From Nocardioides sp. cx-173 (GTDB taxonomy: Bacteria; Actinomycetota; Actinomycetes; Propionibacteriales; Nocardioidaceae), in NCBI RefSeq assembly GCF_021117365.1, contig NZ_CP088262.1, positions 3,226,501-3,290,500 on the forward strand: DNA of 64,000 nt, written 5' to 3'. This document shows positions 42,645-51,752 of this stretch, piece after piece. Both the position numbers and the translations under genes were made by a program. The notes beneath the pieces are model-generated. The model had not been told where the DNA came from. It did not search any database and saw nothing but the letters and a program-made list of their open reading frames with translations. Position 1 is the first letter of the stretch. Every line of letters starts with the position of its first letter.

Positions 42645-44411
42645 TCAGCCCACGTAGCCCAGCGAGGCCGGCCGGCCCTCCAGCTCGACGACCCGGCTGG
42701 TGAGCAGGTCGACGACGCCCTCGTCGGTGACGGCGTACTGCCGCGCTCCCGGGACCGGCGAGCCGGCCAGCCCGAGGACCGCCTCGTTGACCGTGGTGGA
42801 CAGGGCCTCGACACCGGCCGGCGCCCCGTCGACGACCACGGTGCGCACCTCGAACAGCTCTCCCGGCACGACCTCGCTGAGCAGCGCGACGGACGTGGGC
42901 GAGGTCCAGGCGATGTCGGTGACCCGCACCGGGTCGGCGTCCTCGAAGGTCATCGTGCGGACTCCGACCGCCTCACGCACGCGGCCTTGGAAGTCCACCT
43001 GGACGCGGCCGAGCAGCAGCCGGTCGACCCCGTCACGACGGACCACGGCGACGAACCGGGTGGCATCGCGCGAGACCACGAACGACCGCACGTCCTGGCC
43101 GGTCACGCCCGGCACCTGCAGCCCGCGGAGACGCTCGCCCTCGCGGAGGATGACGCGAGCCCCCGAGGGGGCGCGATCGACCATCCACAGCCGGTCCGCG
43201 AAGTCCCACGACGGCCGCAGCAGGCGGGTGGCGCCCGAGACGACCTGGATGGCGCGCTGGGGCGCCTCCTCCCCCGCCACGGCCCGCACCGGCGCCAGGA
43301 GCACCGAGCGGCCGTTGTCGGTGACCCCCGCCGCGAGCGTGGCGGGCAGGTTGACCGCGACCGAGCGCAGCCCATAGCCGGTGTCGCCGAACGGGCCCTC
43401 GGCCGGGGCCAGGGTGTCGAGCTCCCCCGACACGAGCAGGCCGTCGACCAGCCCGTAGAGCAGCCGGCTGGCCTGGTAGCCCGTCGGGTCGTACTCGGGG
43501 GCGGCGTCGACCCGGTACTCAGCGACCCCGTCCGGCAGCCGGATCCTCTCGTCGCCGATCTGCAGCCGGATGGCGCTGATGGACGGCTCCTGGCGCAGCG
43601 TCCAGACGAGCTGGGCGAGCATCTTCTCGATGACCTCGGGATTCTGCTGGCCCGAGTCGCCGACCAGGGTGATGTCCGCGACGCCCTCCTCGGAGATGGG
43701 GACCGACAGCCCCACCGTCAGGTTCGGTGGCAGGAAGCTGCGCGCCACGCCGGACAGCCGCTCCCCCGGGCCCGCCAGCAGGCCGTCGATGAGCGTCGTC
43801 GCCAGCTGCTCCCCGCGCGGGACGAAGACCGGCTCCGGCACCAGGATCTGGGCCGTGCGGTCGAAGAAGTAGAGGGAGGCCTGGCGGAACCGCTGCGAGA
43901 ACCACTGGGCCGGCACGATCAGGGCGTCGGGGGCGTTCGCGATGCGGTACTCGCCGTCCTCGACGACCATGCGGAACGTCAGCCGCCGCTGGTCGGCCGG
44001 GAGCGGCCCCTGCCACCCGCCCCGCCCGTCGAGCGACTCGGGGTCGCCGAGCGTCACCGAGACGTTGCGGCTGCCGGCGTCGGCACTGGGGTCGGTGATG
44101 TCGCCGTAGGTGATCGTCGCGTCGTCGGGGTTCCACGCCGCCTGGGCCTCGCGGGCCAGGAACTGGCGCGCGACGTTGGCCTGGACGGGGTAGGCCGTCA
44201 TCGCGTCGAGGAAGCCGTTGACGATGTCGAGGGCCGCGTCGCCCTCCTGGGGCGGGATGGCGTCGATGGCGGCGGCCTGCTGCTCGGCCACCTTGGCGGA
44301 CGGCTCGGTCTCGACCACCGGCCCCTTCTCGGGGAGCTCGACGCAGCCCGTCAGCGCGGCCAGCAGCAGGACGGCCGAGAGCGCGGCGAGCGTCCGGCGC
44401 CGGCCGGTCAT
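42645..44411 (-). CDS. lpqB: Lipoprotein LpqB, partner of the MtrAB system
   Basis: 588 residues. Lipoprotein signal MTGRRRTLAALSAVLLLAAL ending in lipobox LTGC. A GerMN-like middle (PPNLTVGLSVPISEEGVADI) and a C-terminal beta-propeller-like part (LWMVDRAPSGARVIL, RFVAVVRRDGVDRLLLG) match LpqB. It sits on the outer face of the membrane and modulates the sensor kinase MtrB. ATG overlaps the mtrB stop (ATGA), giving the operon mtrA-mtrB-lpqB. Confidence 0.95.
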   Translation of the reverse strand: MTGRRRTLAALSAVLLLAALTGCVELPEKGPVVETEPSAKVAEQQAAAIDAIPPQEGDAALDIVNGFLDAMTAYPVQANVARQFLAREAQAAWNPDDATITYGDITDPSADAGSRNVSVTLGDPESLDGRGGWQGPLPADQRRLTFRMVVEDGEYRIANAPDALIVPAQWFSQRFRQASLYFFDRTAQILVPEPVFVPRGEQLATTLIDGLLAGPGERLSGVARSFLPPNLTVGLSVPISEEGVADITLVGDSGQQNPEVIEKMLAQLVWTLRQEPSISAIRLQIGDERIRLPDGVAEYRVDAAPEYDPTGYQASRLLYGLVDGLLVSGELDTLAPAEGPFGDTGYGLRSVAVNLPATLAAGVTDNGRSVLLAPVRAVAGEEAPQRAIQVVSGATRLLRPSWDFADRLWMVDRAPSGARVILREGERLRGLQVPGVTGQDVRSFVVSRDATRFVAVVRRDGVDRLLLGRVQVDFQGRVREAVGVRTMTFEDADPVRVTDIAWTSPTSVALLSEVVPGELFEVRTVVVDGAPAGVEALSTTVNEAVLGLAGSPVPGARQYAVTDEGVVDLLTSRVVELEGRPASLGYVG

Positions 44412-46036
44412 CGGGCTACCTCCCGGACCGGGTCGTCGGCGTCGGCCGGGACCAGCCGGAGTGGGCTGTGCCGCAGCGGCGCACCCGCTCGGCGGGGCAG
44501 GGTCAGGCGGAACTGCGCGCCCTGCCCGGGGCGGCCCCACGCCTGCAGCCACCCCCCGTGCAGGTGCGTGTCCTCGAGGGCGATGGCCAGGCCCAGGCCG
44601 GTGCCGCCGCTGGTGCGCGCCCGCGCCGGGTCGGCGCGCCAGAACCGGTTGAACACCATCGCCGACTCCCCCGGCGCCAGCCCGACGCCGTAGTCGCGCA
44701 CCGCGACCGCCGCGGCCTGGTCGTCGCATCCCAGCAGGACCTTGATCTCGCGCCGAGCCTCGGCATGGTCGATCGCGTTGGTGATGAGGTTGCGCATGAT
44801 CCGCTCGACCCGGCGCACGTCGGCCTCGGCCAGGCACGGCCGCTCCGGCGCCTCGACCACCACCCGCACGCCTCGCTGCTCGGCGAGCGCACGGGTGGAG
44901 TCGACCACCCGGTGGACGACGTCGAGCAGGTTGACGTCCTCCGCCTCCAGCACGGCGGCGCCGGCGTCGAAGCGGCTGATCTCGAGCAGGTCGGCCAGCA
45001 GCACCTCGAACCGGTCGAGCTCGATCTGCAGCAGCTCGGCCGCCCGGCGGGTGGCCGGGTCGAAGGACTCCTTGGCGTCGTGCAGCACGTCGCCGGCCAT
45101 CCGGACGGTGGTGAGCGGGGTGCGCAGCTCGTGCGAGACGTCGGAGACGAACCGGCGCTGCACGCGGCTGAGCTCCTCGAGCTGGCGGATCTGGCGCTGC
45201 AGGTTGCTGGCCATCTGGTTGAACGACGTCGCGAGTCGGGCGAGGTCGTCCTCGCCCGAGACCCGCAGGCGCTCCTGCAGCCGGCCGGCCGCCAGGCGCT
45301 CGGCGACCTCGCGCGCCAGCCGGATGGGGTTGACGACCTGCCGGGCCACCAGCCAGGTGATGCCGGCGACGAGGACCAGGAGGGCGACGGCGGCGGTCAG
45401 CAGGGCGCGCGTCACCAGTCCCAGGGTCTCCTGCTCGGCGTCGAGGGGGAACAGGAGGTAGAAGGTGTAGGTCCTCCCGTCGGAGGGGAGCAGCACCTGG
45501 CTGCCGACGACGATCCCCGGCTCCTCGCGCACCTCTCCCTCAGCCGACCGGGTCGCGACCCGGGTGTAGGTCCACGCCGTCGGCGCGATCTCCTCGAAGT
45601 GCTCCTGCAGCGAGTCGGGGACGCTGACCAGGTTCAGGCCGGGGGTGTACTCCGGCCCGCCGTCGGAGAGCCGGGCGTCCTCGCCGGTGGGGACGCCGAG
45701 CACGACGCGGAAGCCGCGGGTCTCTCCGCGCGCGATGATCAGGTCGGCCAGCTCGCGCTGCTGCCGACTGGCGTTGACCTCGGTGCCGGAGGCGGCCTCC
45801 AGGCGGTCACGCGCCTCCTCGATGCTCGCGTCGGACTCCGCCAGAACCGACTCGACCCGATGCTCCAGCAGGCCCTCCTTGGTCGAGTCGAGCAGGAACC
45901 ACCCGACCCCGCTGATCACGATGGCCGAGAGCACCAGGGTGCTGGCGACGACGCGCGCCTGGATCGAGCGGCGCCAGAACGTGAGGGCCCGCCGTACGCC
46001 GGGAGGGACGCCCGGCCACCGTCGGCGGGCCATCAT
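44408..46036 (-). CDS. mtrB: Sensor histidine kinase MtrB
   Basis: 542 residues. Two membrane segments (ARVVASTLVLSAIVISGVGW and ALLTAAVALLVLVAGITWLV) border an extracytoplasmic sensor of about 200 residues. A HAMP region (NPIRLAREVAERLAAGRLQE) and H-box RRFVSDVSHELRTPLTTVRM with the phosphorylated His follow. The ATPase domain has NLITNAIDHAE, DYGVGLAPGE and GGTGLGLAI. Controls MtrA and thereby cell-wall and division genes. Starts 2 nt after the mtrA stop (two successive ATGs at 46036 and 46033). Confidence 0.96.
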   Translation of the reverse strand: MMARRRWPGVPPGVRRALTFWRRSIQARVVASTLVLSAIVISGVGWFLLDSTKEGLLEHRVESVLAESDASIEEARDRLEAASGTEVNASRQQRELADLIIARGETRGFRVVLGVPTGEDARLSDGGPEYTPGLNLVSVPDSLQEHFEEIAPTAWTYTRVATRSAEGEVREEPGIVVGSQVLLPSDGRTYTFYLLFPLDAEQETLGLVTRALLTAAVALLVLVAGITWLVARQVVNPIRLAREVAERLAAGRLQERLRVSGEDDLARLATSFNQMASNLQRQIRQLEELSRVQRRFVSDVSHELRTPLTTVRMAGDVLHDAKESFDPATRRAAELLQIELDRFEVLLADLLEISRFDAGAAVLEAEDVNLLDVVHRVVDSTRALAEQRGVRVVVEAPERPCLAEADVRRVERIMRNLITNAIDHAEARREIKVLLGCDDQAAAVAVRDYGVGLAPGESAMVFNRFWRADPARARTSGGTGLGLAIALEDTHLHGGWLQAWGRPGQGAQFRLTLPRRAGAPLRHSPLRLVPADADDPVREVAR

Positions 46037-46038
46037 CG

Positions 46039-46749
46039 CTACCCGTTCCCGGCCTTGTAGCCCACGCCGCGGACGGTCACCACGATCTCGGGGTGCTCGG
46101 GGTCGTGCTCGACCTTGGAGCGCAGTCGCTGCACGTGCACGTTGACCAGCCGGGTGTCGGCGGCGTGGCGGTAGCCCCACACCTGCTCGAGCAGGACCTC
46201 GCGCGTGAAGACCTGCCACGGCTTGCGGGCCAGGCACAGGAGCAGGTCGAACTCCAGGGGGGTCAGGCTGATCGGCTCGCCGACGCGGTGCACGGAGTGC
46301 CCGGCGACGTCGATGGTGAGGTCGCCGATGGTCAGGTTCTCCGCCGACGTGGCGTCGAACCGGCGCACCCGGGCCCGGATCCGGGCTACGAGCTCCTTGG
46401 GCTTGAACGGCTTGACGACGTAGTCATCGGCGCCGGACTCCAGGCCCACCACCACGTCGACGGTGTCGCCCTTGGCGGTGAGCATCACGATGGGCACGCC
46501 CGACTCGCCGCGGATCTCCTTGCACACGTCGATCCCGTCGCGTCCGGGCAGCATCAGGTCGAGCAGCACCACGTCGGGCCGGTAGTCGCGGAACTCGTCC
46601 ATGGCGAGGTCTCCGCGGGTGCAGATCCGGCTGTCGAAGCCCTCCTGGCGCAGGACGATCGTCAGCATCTCGGCCAGCGAGGCATCGTCGTCGACCACCA
46701 GCACGCGCCCCTTGGGCGCGATGGCACTCGCGGTCCCCACCTGTGTCAT
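46039..46749 (-). CDS. mtrA: Response regulator MtrA
   Basis: 236 residues, OmpR/PhoB type. Receiver: GRVLVVDDDASLAEML, phosphorylated Asp in VVLLDLMLPGRDG, KPFKPKELVARIRARVRR. C-terminal winged helix: ISLTPLEFDLLLCLARKPWQ and ADTRLVNVHVQRLRSKVE. Essential regulator of cell-wall hydrolases and division in mycobacteria. ATG at 46749 preferred; an in-frame GTG at 46773 would add eight residues. Confidence 0.96.
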   Translation of the reverse strand: MTQVGTASAIAPKGRVLVVDDDASLAEMLTIVLRQEGFDSRICTRGDLAMDEFRDYRPDVVLLDLMLPGRDGIDVCKEIRGESGVPIVMLTAKGDTVDVVVGLESGADDYVVKPFKPKELVARIRARVRRFDATSAENLTIGDLTIDVAGHSVHRVGEPISLTPLEFDLLLCLARKPWQVFTREVLLEQVWGYRHAADTRLVNVHVQRLRSKVEHDPEHPEIVVTVRGVGYKAGNG

Positions 46750-46794
46750 GGCCTCAATAGTGCCATCAGCCACGCACGAGCCCGGAAGACGCCA

Positions 46795-46826
46795 CCGCCC
46801 CCTGATCCGGACGGATCAGGGGGCGG
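46795..46826. terminator. Terminator hairpin between ahcY and mtrA
   Basis: Perfect 14-bp arms CCGCCCCCTGATCC (46795-46808) and complement (46813-46826) with loop GGAC. Just downstream of the ahcY stop on the minus strand; it insulates mtrA from ahcY transcription. Confidence 0.88.
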
Positions 46827-46851
46827 GGCACCGGGCTCGCGGACGCAGAGC

Positions 46852-48282
46852 TCAGTAGCGGTACTGGTCGGACTTGAACGGGCCCCGGACGTCGACGCCG
46901 AGGTAGGCGGCCTGGTCGTCGCTCAACGTGGTCAGCTTGACGCCGAGGGCGTCGAGGTGGAGGCGGGCGACCTCCTCGTCGAGGTGCTTGGGCAGCACGT
47001 AGACGCCGACCGGGTACTCCTGCGGCTTGGTGAAGATCTCGATCTGCGCCAGGACCTGGTTGGTGAACGAGTTCGACATGACGAACGACGGGTGGCCGGT
47101 CGCGTTGCCGAGGTTCATCAGGCGGCCCTCGGAGAGCACGATGATCGCGTTGCCCGCGGGGAAGGTCCACACGTCGACCTGCGGCTTGACGTTCTTGCGG
47201 ACCGCGACGCCCTCCGCCTCGAGGCCGGCCATGTCGATCTCGTTGTCGAAGTGACCGATGTTGCCGAGGATCGCGTTGTGGCGCATGCGCGACATCTGCT
47301 CGACGGTCACGACGTCCTTGTTGCCCGTCGCGGTGATGATGATGTCGGCGACGTCCAGCACGTTGTCGAGGGTGTCGACCTGGTAGCCGTCCATGGCCGC
47401 CTGCAGCGCGCAGATCGGGTCGATCTCGGTGACGATGACGCGGGCGCCCTGGCCGCGCAGGGACTCGGCGCAGCCCTTGCCGACGTCGCCGTAGCCGCAC
47501 ACGACGGCGACCTTGCCGCCGATCAGGACGTCGGTGGCGCGGTTGATGCCGTCGATGAGCGAGTGGCGGCAGCCGTACTTGTTGTCGAACTTGGACTTGG
47601 TGACCGAGTCGTTGACGTTGATGGCGGGGAAGAGCAGCGAGCCCTCCTTCATCATGTCGTAGAGACGCAGCACACCGGTGGTGGTCTCCTCGGTGACGCC
47701 CTTGATCTCGCCGGCGATCTGGGTCCAGCGGTCCTTGCTCTCGGCCAGCGAGGCGTTGAGGACGTCGAAGACGACCTTCTGCTCGACGCTCTTGGCGGTG
47801 GCGGGATCCGGCGCGACGCCGGTCTTCTCCGCCTCGACGCCCAGGTGGACGAGCATCGTGGCGTCGCCACCGTCGTCGAGGATCATGTTGGCGAACTTGC
47901 CGTCGGGCCACCGCAGGATCTGCTGGGTGCACCACCAGTACTCCTCCAGCGACTCACCCTTCCAGGCGAAGACCGGGACGCCGGCGGGGCTGTCGACGGT
48001 GCCCTCGGGGCCCACGGCGATGGCCGCGGCCGCGTGGTCCTGGGTGGAGAAGATGTTGCAGGAGGCCCAGCGGACCTCGGCGCCGAGCGCGGTGAGGGTC
48101 TCGATCAGGACCGCGGTCTGGATCGTCATGTGCAGCGAGCCGGCGATGCGAGCGCCCGCGAGCGGCTTGGAGTCGCCGTAGCGCTCCCGCATGGCCATCA
48201 GCCCGGGCATCTCGTGCTCGGCGAGTTGGATCTCCATGCGGCCGAAGTCGGCCAACGAGAGGTCGGCAACCTTGTAGTCCAT
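46852..48282 (-). CDS. ahcY: S-adenosylhomocysteine hydrolase
   Basis: 476 residues; cleaves S-adenosylhomocysteine to adenosine and homocysteine, keeping methyltransferases free of product inhibition. Seen: [34 protein letters not shown] (catalytic Lys/Asp/His region), NAD-binding [20 protein letters not shown], and the C-terminal KSDQYRY that ends the family. The roughly 40-residue insertion typical of actinobacterial and eukaryotic-parasite enzymes appears present. ATG with AGGAG 7 nt upstream. Equivalent of M. tuberculosis SahH (Rv3248c). Confidence 0.97.
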   Translation of the reverse strand: MDYKVADLSLADFGRMEIQLAEHEMPGLMAMRERYGDSKPLAGARIAGSLHMTIQTAVLIETLTALGAEVRWASCNIFSTQDHAAAAIAVGPEGTVDSPAGVPVFAWKGESLEEYWWCTQQILRWPDGKFANMILDDGGDATMLVHLGVEAEKTGVAPDPATAKSVEQKVVFDVLNASLAESKDRWTQIAGEIKGVTEETTTGVLRLYDMMKEGSLLFPAINVNDSVTKSKFDNKYGCRHSLIDGINRATDVLIGGKVAVVCGYGDVGKGCAESLRGQGARVIVTEIDPICALQAAMDGYQVDTLDNVLDVADIIITATGNKDVVTVEQMSRMRHNAILGNIGHFDNEIDMAGLEAEGVAVRKNVKPQVDVWTFPAGNAIIVLSEGRLMNLGNATGHPSFVMSNSFTNQVLAQIEIFTKPQEYPVGVYVLPKHLDEEVARLHLDALGVKLTTLSDDQAAYLGVDVRGPFKSDQYRY

Positions 48283-48405
48283 TCATGCTCCTGGGTGCAG
48301 GCGGTGGGCGTGGCGTCAAGGCTAGAACGGGTTCCCACCGATCGCAGAATCCTCGCGACCCCCGTGTCGAGACGGTGGCGGCGCGGGTGTAAAGGGGCCC
48401 AGGAG

Positions 48406-49359
48406 TCAGTGGGCGGTGGGCTCGGCGGTCTTGCCGTGACCGAACGGCAGCACGTGCATGATCGCCACCACCACGGCGCCGACCACCACCCCGGCGACGG
48501 CCGAGAGGGCCGTGTTGACCAGCCAGCCGAGCGCGGCGCCGAGGGCCCCCGCCGCGTGGTGGACGTCCTCCTCGAGGTGGTGGACCAGCTCGTACGGCGC
48601 ATGCCAGCCGAGGTCGTCGGCTCCGACCAGCAGGATGTGCCCGCCGACCCAGAGCATCGCGACCGTGCCGACCACCGAGATCGTGGCGAGCAGCCCCGGC
48701 ATGGCGCGCACCAGGCCGTGGCCGACCTTCTGCGCCACGGCCGAGGTGCGCTGGCTGAGCGCGAGGCCGATGTCGTCCATCTTCACGATGAGCGCGACCA
48801 CGCCGTAGACGACGGCGGTGATCAGGAAGGCGACGGCCACCAGGATCACCGCACGGGAGACGAACGGCTCGTCGGCGACCTCGTTGAGGGAGATCACCAT
48901 GATCTCGGCCGAGAGGATCAGGTCCGTGCGGATCGCTCCCGAGACCATGGTCTTCTCGGCCGCGTCGTCCAGCGCGCCCGCCTGCTTCTCCTCCGGATGG
49001 TGACCGGACAGCTTCTCCCAGATCTTCTCGGCGCCCTCGTAGCACAGGAAGGTGCCGCCCAGCATCAGGATCGGGGTGAGCAGCCACGGCAGGAACTGGC
49101 TCAGCAGCAGCGCCAGCGGCAGGATGATGAGGAGCTTGTTGCGCAGCGAGCCGACCGCGATCTGCTTGATCATCGGCAGCTCGCGCTTGGCCGCGACGCC
49201 CTGGACGTACTGGGGGGTGACCGCGGTGTCGTCGACGACGACGCCGGCCGCCTTCATGCTGGCCCGTCCCGCGGCAGCCGAGACGTCGTCGACCGAGGCG
49301 GCCGCGAGTCGAGCCAGCGCCGCGACGTCGTCGAGCAGGGCGAAGAGGCCGCCGCTCAT
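48406..49359 (-). CDS. DUF808 family membrane protein
   Basis: 317 residues with about four to six membrane segments. The family opening MSGGLFALLDDVAALARLAA is followed by SVDDVSAAAGRASMKAAGVV, DDTAVTPQYVQG, GGTFLCYEGAEK and TDLILSAEIMVISL. DUF808 (YedI-like) proteins have no established activity. Stands alone between ahcY and the acyltransferase gene, all on the minus strand. Not part of the mycobacterial version of this region. Confidence 0.9.
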   Translation of the reverse strand: MSGGLFALLDDVAALARLAAASVDDVSAAAGRASMKAAGVVVDDTAVTPQYVQGVAAKRELPMIKQIAVGSLRNKLLIILPLALLLSQFLPWLLTPILMLGGTFLCYEGAEKIWEKLSGHHPEEKQAGALDDAAEKTMVSGAIRTDLILSAEIMVISLNEVADEPFVSRAVILVAVAFLITAVVYGVVALIVKMDDIGLALSQRTSAVAQKVGHGLVRAMPGLLATISVVGTVAMLWVGGHILLVGADDLGWHAPYELVHHLEEDVHHAAGALGAALGWLVNTALSAVAGVVVGAVVVAIMHVLPFGHGKTAEPTAH

Positions 49360-49408
49360 CGCGCGGCTCCGGTCGTCATAACGTCATGCTACTGAGCCCG
49401 CGGGCGCA

Positions 49409-50527
49409 TCAGGTGCGCGGTGTCCGCGGCGGCAGCGGGCTGCCGTCGGGACGCTCCTGCGCGAGCTGCTCGACCAGCCGGTCCAGGACCGGCGCGTCGT
49501 GGTCCTCCTGGGCCACGACCGTGACGCCCAGGTCGACCGCGTGGCGGGCGTGCCGCTCGGCGTAGCCGAACGGGTCGACCAGCACCGTCAACCGGGTCGC
49601 GACCGGCGGCCAGGCCAGCAGCATGGCCAGCGCCACCGAGCCGAGCGTGACGACCAGCAGCGCCGGCACGAGCCGGTCCTGTGCCCACTCGGGGAAGCCG
49701 GCGTACAACGTGCCCTTCACGAAGAACCCGTGGAACAGGTAGACGACCAGGCTGGCCGCGCCCATCCGGGCGAACCATCCGGGCGCCCGCGGCAGCAGCG
49801 CCAGGAAGGAGAGGGCGGCGAGCGTGCCGACCACGAGCAGGCCGCCGCGGATCAGGAGGGAGTCCAGGTCGGACTCGCCGAGGGTGTCGTAGCGCGCGCG
49901 GTAGAAGAGCCACTCCGTGGACACGACGCTGTTGGTGACCCAGGTGAGGGCCAGGACGCCCGCGAACACGGCGACCGCCGCCACCTGGACCGGCGTACGG
50001 CGCAGCGCGGCCAGGCGCTGTGGTGTGGCCTTGAGACCGAGGACGAAGAACGGCAGCAGCCCGCAGATCCGGGCCAGGTCGAACATGTCGCCGGCCCAGA
50101 GCCCGGCGCCGAGGCTGATCGCCACGGCCACCAGCACCCCGCCCGGCAGCGGCCGGAAGATCGGGGTGACGAGGCGCCAGAAGAAGAGCGCGGAGAGGTA
50201 CCACAGCGGCCAGTGCGGGTCGAGGAACAGGTCCTCCATCTCCTCGCCGCCGACGTAGTGGCGAAACAGCGCGATCGCGCACTCGAAGATCACGTAGGGC
50301 ACGGCCACCGTGCGGACCAGCTGCCACAGCCGGGTGCGGGTCCACGCGAAGGAGCGCGAGAGGTAGCCGGTGACGAGCACGAAGGCGGGGATGTGCCACA
50401 GGTACACGAAGTCGTAGAGGTGGTTCACGACCGGCTCGTCGGGCAGCAGCGTCCAGGCGTGGCCGACCACCACCAGGGTCACCAACGCCATCTTCGCGTT
50501 GTCGAACCAGGCGTCGCGGGTCGCCAC
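49409..50527 (-). CDS. Acyltransferase family (type 3) membrane protein
   Basis: 372 residues, about ten membrane segments. N-terminus RDAWFDNAKMALVTLVVVGH and FVYLWHIPAFVLVTGYL, then DPHWPLWYLSALFFWRLVTP, as in acyltransferase-3 (fucose 4-O-acetylase-like) enzymes. The last 55 residues form a cytoplasmic tail. It would O-acetylate a sugar of a surface polymer. GTG start 9 nt after the SIS gene stop, so it belongs to the mannose-metabolism run (phosphomannomutase, Trm112-like, SIS). Confidence 0.88.
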   Translation of the reverse strand: MATRDAWFDNAKMALVTLVVVGHAWTLLPDEPVVNHLYDFVYLWHIPAFVLVTGYLSRSFAWTRTRLWQLVRTVAVPYVIFECAIALFRHYVGGEEMEDLFLDPHWPLWYLSALFFWRLVTPIFRPLPGGVLVAVAISLGAGLWAGDMFDLARICGLLPFFVLGLKATPQRLAALRRTPVQVAAVAVFAGVLALTWVTNSVVSTEWLFYRARYDTLGESDLDSLLIRGGLLVVGTLAALSFLALLPRAPGWFARMGAASLVVYLFHGFFVKGTLYAGFPEWAQDRLVPALLVVTLGSVALAMLLAWPPVATRLTVLVDPFGYAERHARHAVDLGVTVVAQEDHDAPVLDRLVEQLAQERPDGSPLPPRTPRT

Positions 50528-50536
50528 CGTCGGGCC

Positions 50537-51565
50537 CTAGACCTCGACGAGCCCGAGCCGCAGGTACTCGGCGGCGTACCTGCCGCTCAGCAGCAGCGAC
50601 GCGTAGCGGGCCACCTCGCAGCCGGCCTCGCTCGTGACGTGCTCGACGCGGACGCCGCGCTCGTCGGCGGCGGCCAGCAGGCGCGCGCGGTGCTGGCGGA
50701 CGACCGGGTCCTCGGCACCGTCGTCGAGCACGACCAGGAGCGGGCGCAGCTCACCGCCGTCGTCGGAGAACGGGTCGTCGAAGACGTCACGCGGTCGCGC
50801 CGCCTCGATGACCGGCAGCAGGTGCTCGGCGTCGCCGGCCAACGCAGAGCGGCCGCTGGCGCGGCGGATCGACTCGGCGACCCGGCGCGCGGCGCGCGCG
50901 GCCAGGACCGAGCCTCCCCAGACCAGGGGGTTGGCGTCGGCCAGCGCGATGGCCAGCATCTTGGCCGGGTTGACGGCGAGGTCGCGGTGCGGCGAGCAGG
51001 CGGTGGCGACCGCGTCGAGCGCCTCGGCCACCTCCTCCGGCGGCGCGCTCGGCCCGAGCTCGATCTCGTGCAGGTAGGTCAGCATCACCACCGCGGTCGC
51101 CAGCTGGTCCTGGGTCGTCGTCGGGAGGATCGCCGTCCAGCGTCCCGCGGCGTGCTCGGCCACGATCGAGGAGGGCGGGCAGGCCACCACCACCTGGCAG
51201 CCGCGACGCACCGCCTCGGCGACCGCCGAGGCCGAGCCCGCGTCGCCGCCGTCCGGGGCCAGCACCACCACCAGGTCGAGGCTGCCGACCCACCCGGGCA
51301 GCGCCTGGCCCGGCCAAGCCACGAACGGCACCGGGCACCACGGCTCCAGCACCGCCCGCAGCAGCCGGGAGTCGGGGCCGGCGGCGATGACCGCACGCGG
51401 TCGCGCCTGGTCCTGGGTCAGGGCCACGACCTGGGCGAGGGCCTCCGCGGCGTCACCGGCCTCGCGGCGTACGCGCGCGCCGGACTCGGCGAGCGTGCGC
51501 AGGCGCAGGTCGGCGCCTCGCAGCGCGCGCTCGTCGTCGAGCCGGGACTCGTCGAACCAGGACAT
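50537..51565 (-). CDS. SIS-domain protein (bifunctional phosphoglucose/phosphomannose isomerase-like)
   Basis: 342 residues, starting MSWFDESRLDDERALRGADL. The fold follows sugar-isomerase domains: AVIAAGPDSRLLRAVLEPWC, LVVVLAPDGGDAGSASAVAE and a second half with PLVWGGSVLAARAARRVAES. Equivalent of M. tuberculosis Rv3256c, which lies at the same place beside the phosphomannomutase gene. Catalytic residues of true PGI/PMI enzymes are not obvious, so the activity is uncertain; it may interconvert hexose phosphates or regulate the pathway. ATG 1 nt after the Trm112-like stop. Confidence 0.82.
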   Translation of the reverse strand: MSWFDESRLDDERALRGADLRLRTLAESGARVRREAGDAAEALAQVVALTQDQARPRAVIAAGPDSRLLRAVLEPWCPVPFVAWPGQALPGWVGSLDLVVVLAPDGGDAGSASAVAEAVRRGCQVVVACPPSSIVAEHAAGRWTAILPTTTQDQLATAVVMLTYLHEIELGPSAPPEEVAEALDAVATACSPHRDLAVNPAKMLAIALADANPLVWGGSVLAARAARRVAESIRRASGRSALAGDAEHLLPVIEAARPRDVFDDPFSDDGGELRPLLVVLDDGAEDPVVRQHRARLLAAADERGVRVEHVTSEAGCEVARYASLLLSGRYAAEYLRLGLVEV

Positions 51566-51566
51566 C

Positions 51567-51752
51567 TCAGCCGGGCTTGCGGGCTTCGTCGACCAGCATG
51601 ACCGGGATGCCATCGCGGATCGGGTACGCCAGGCCGCAGCCCTCGCACACCAGCTCCGCGGCCTCGCGATCGTCGTCCACCAGCTCCAGGTCGGCGTGGC
51701 ACGCCGGACAGACGATGATCTCCAACAGTGTGGGGTCCAGCTCGATGCTCAT
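51567..51752 (-). CDS. Trm112 family zinc protein
   Basis: 61 residues, MSIELDPTLLEIIVCPACHA; four Cys (C15, C18, C36, C39) in two CxxC pairs make a zinc ribbon, and GLAYPIRDGIPVMLVDEARK is the family C-terminus. Trm112/YcaR-like proteins activate methyltransferases in eukaryotes; in bacteria their partner is mostly unknown. ATG overlaps the phosphomannomutase stop (ATGA), and the SIS gene follows after 1 nt. Confidence 0.9.
   Translation of the reverse strand: MSIELDPTLLEIIVCPACHADLELVDDDREAAELVCEGCGLAYPIRDGIPVMLVDEARKPG

Noticed and set aside
48283..48405. A possible SAH riboswitch before ahcY
   Set aside because: I could not find the conserved core or the expected pseudoknot pattern; only an ordinary AGGAG leader is evident. 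An Infernal scan with the SAH riboswitch model would settle it.
46093..49395. An 1100-codon open frame on the plus strand
   Set aside because: Antisense to mtrA, ahcY and the DUF808 gene, which have unmistakable domains. Its composition (Val/Asp/His/Arg/Gly repeats) is the typical shadow of GC-rich coding DNA.
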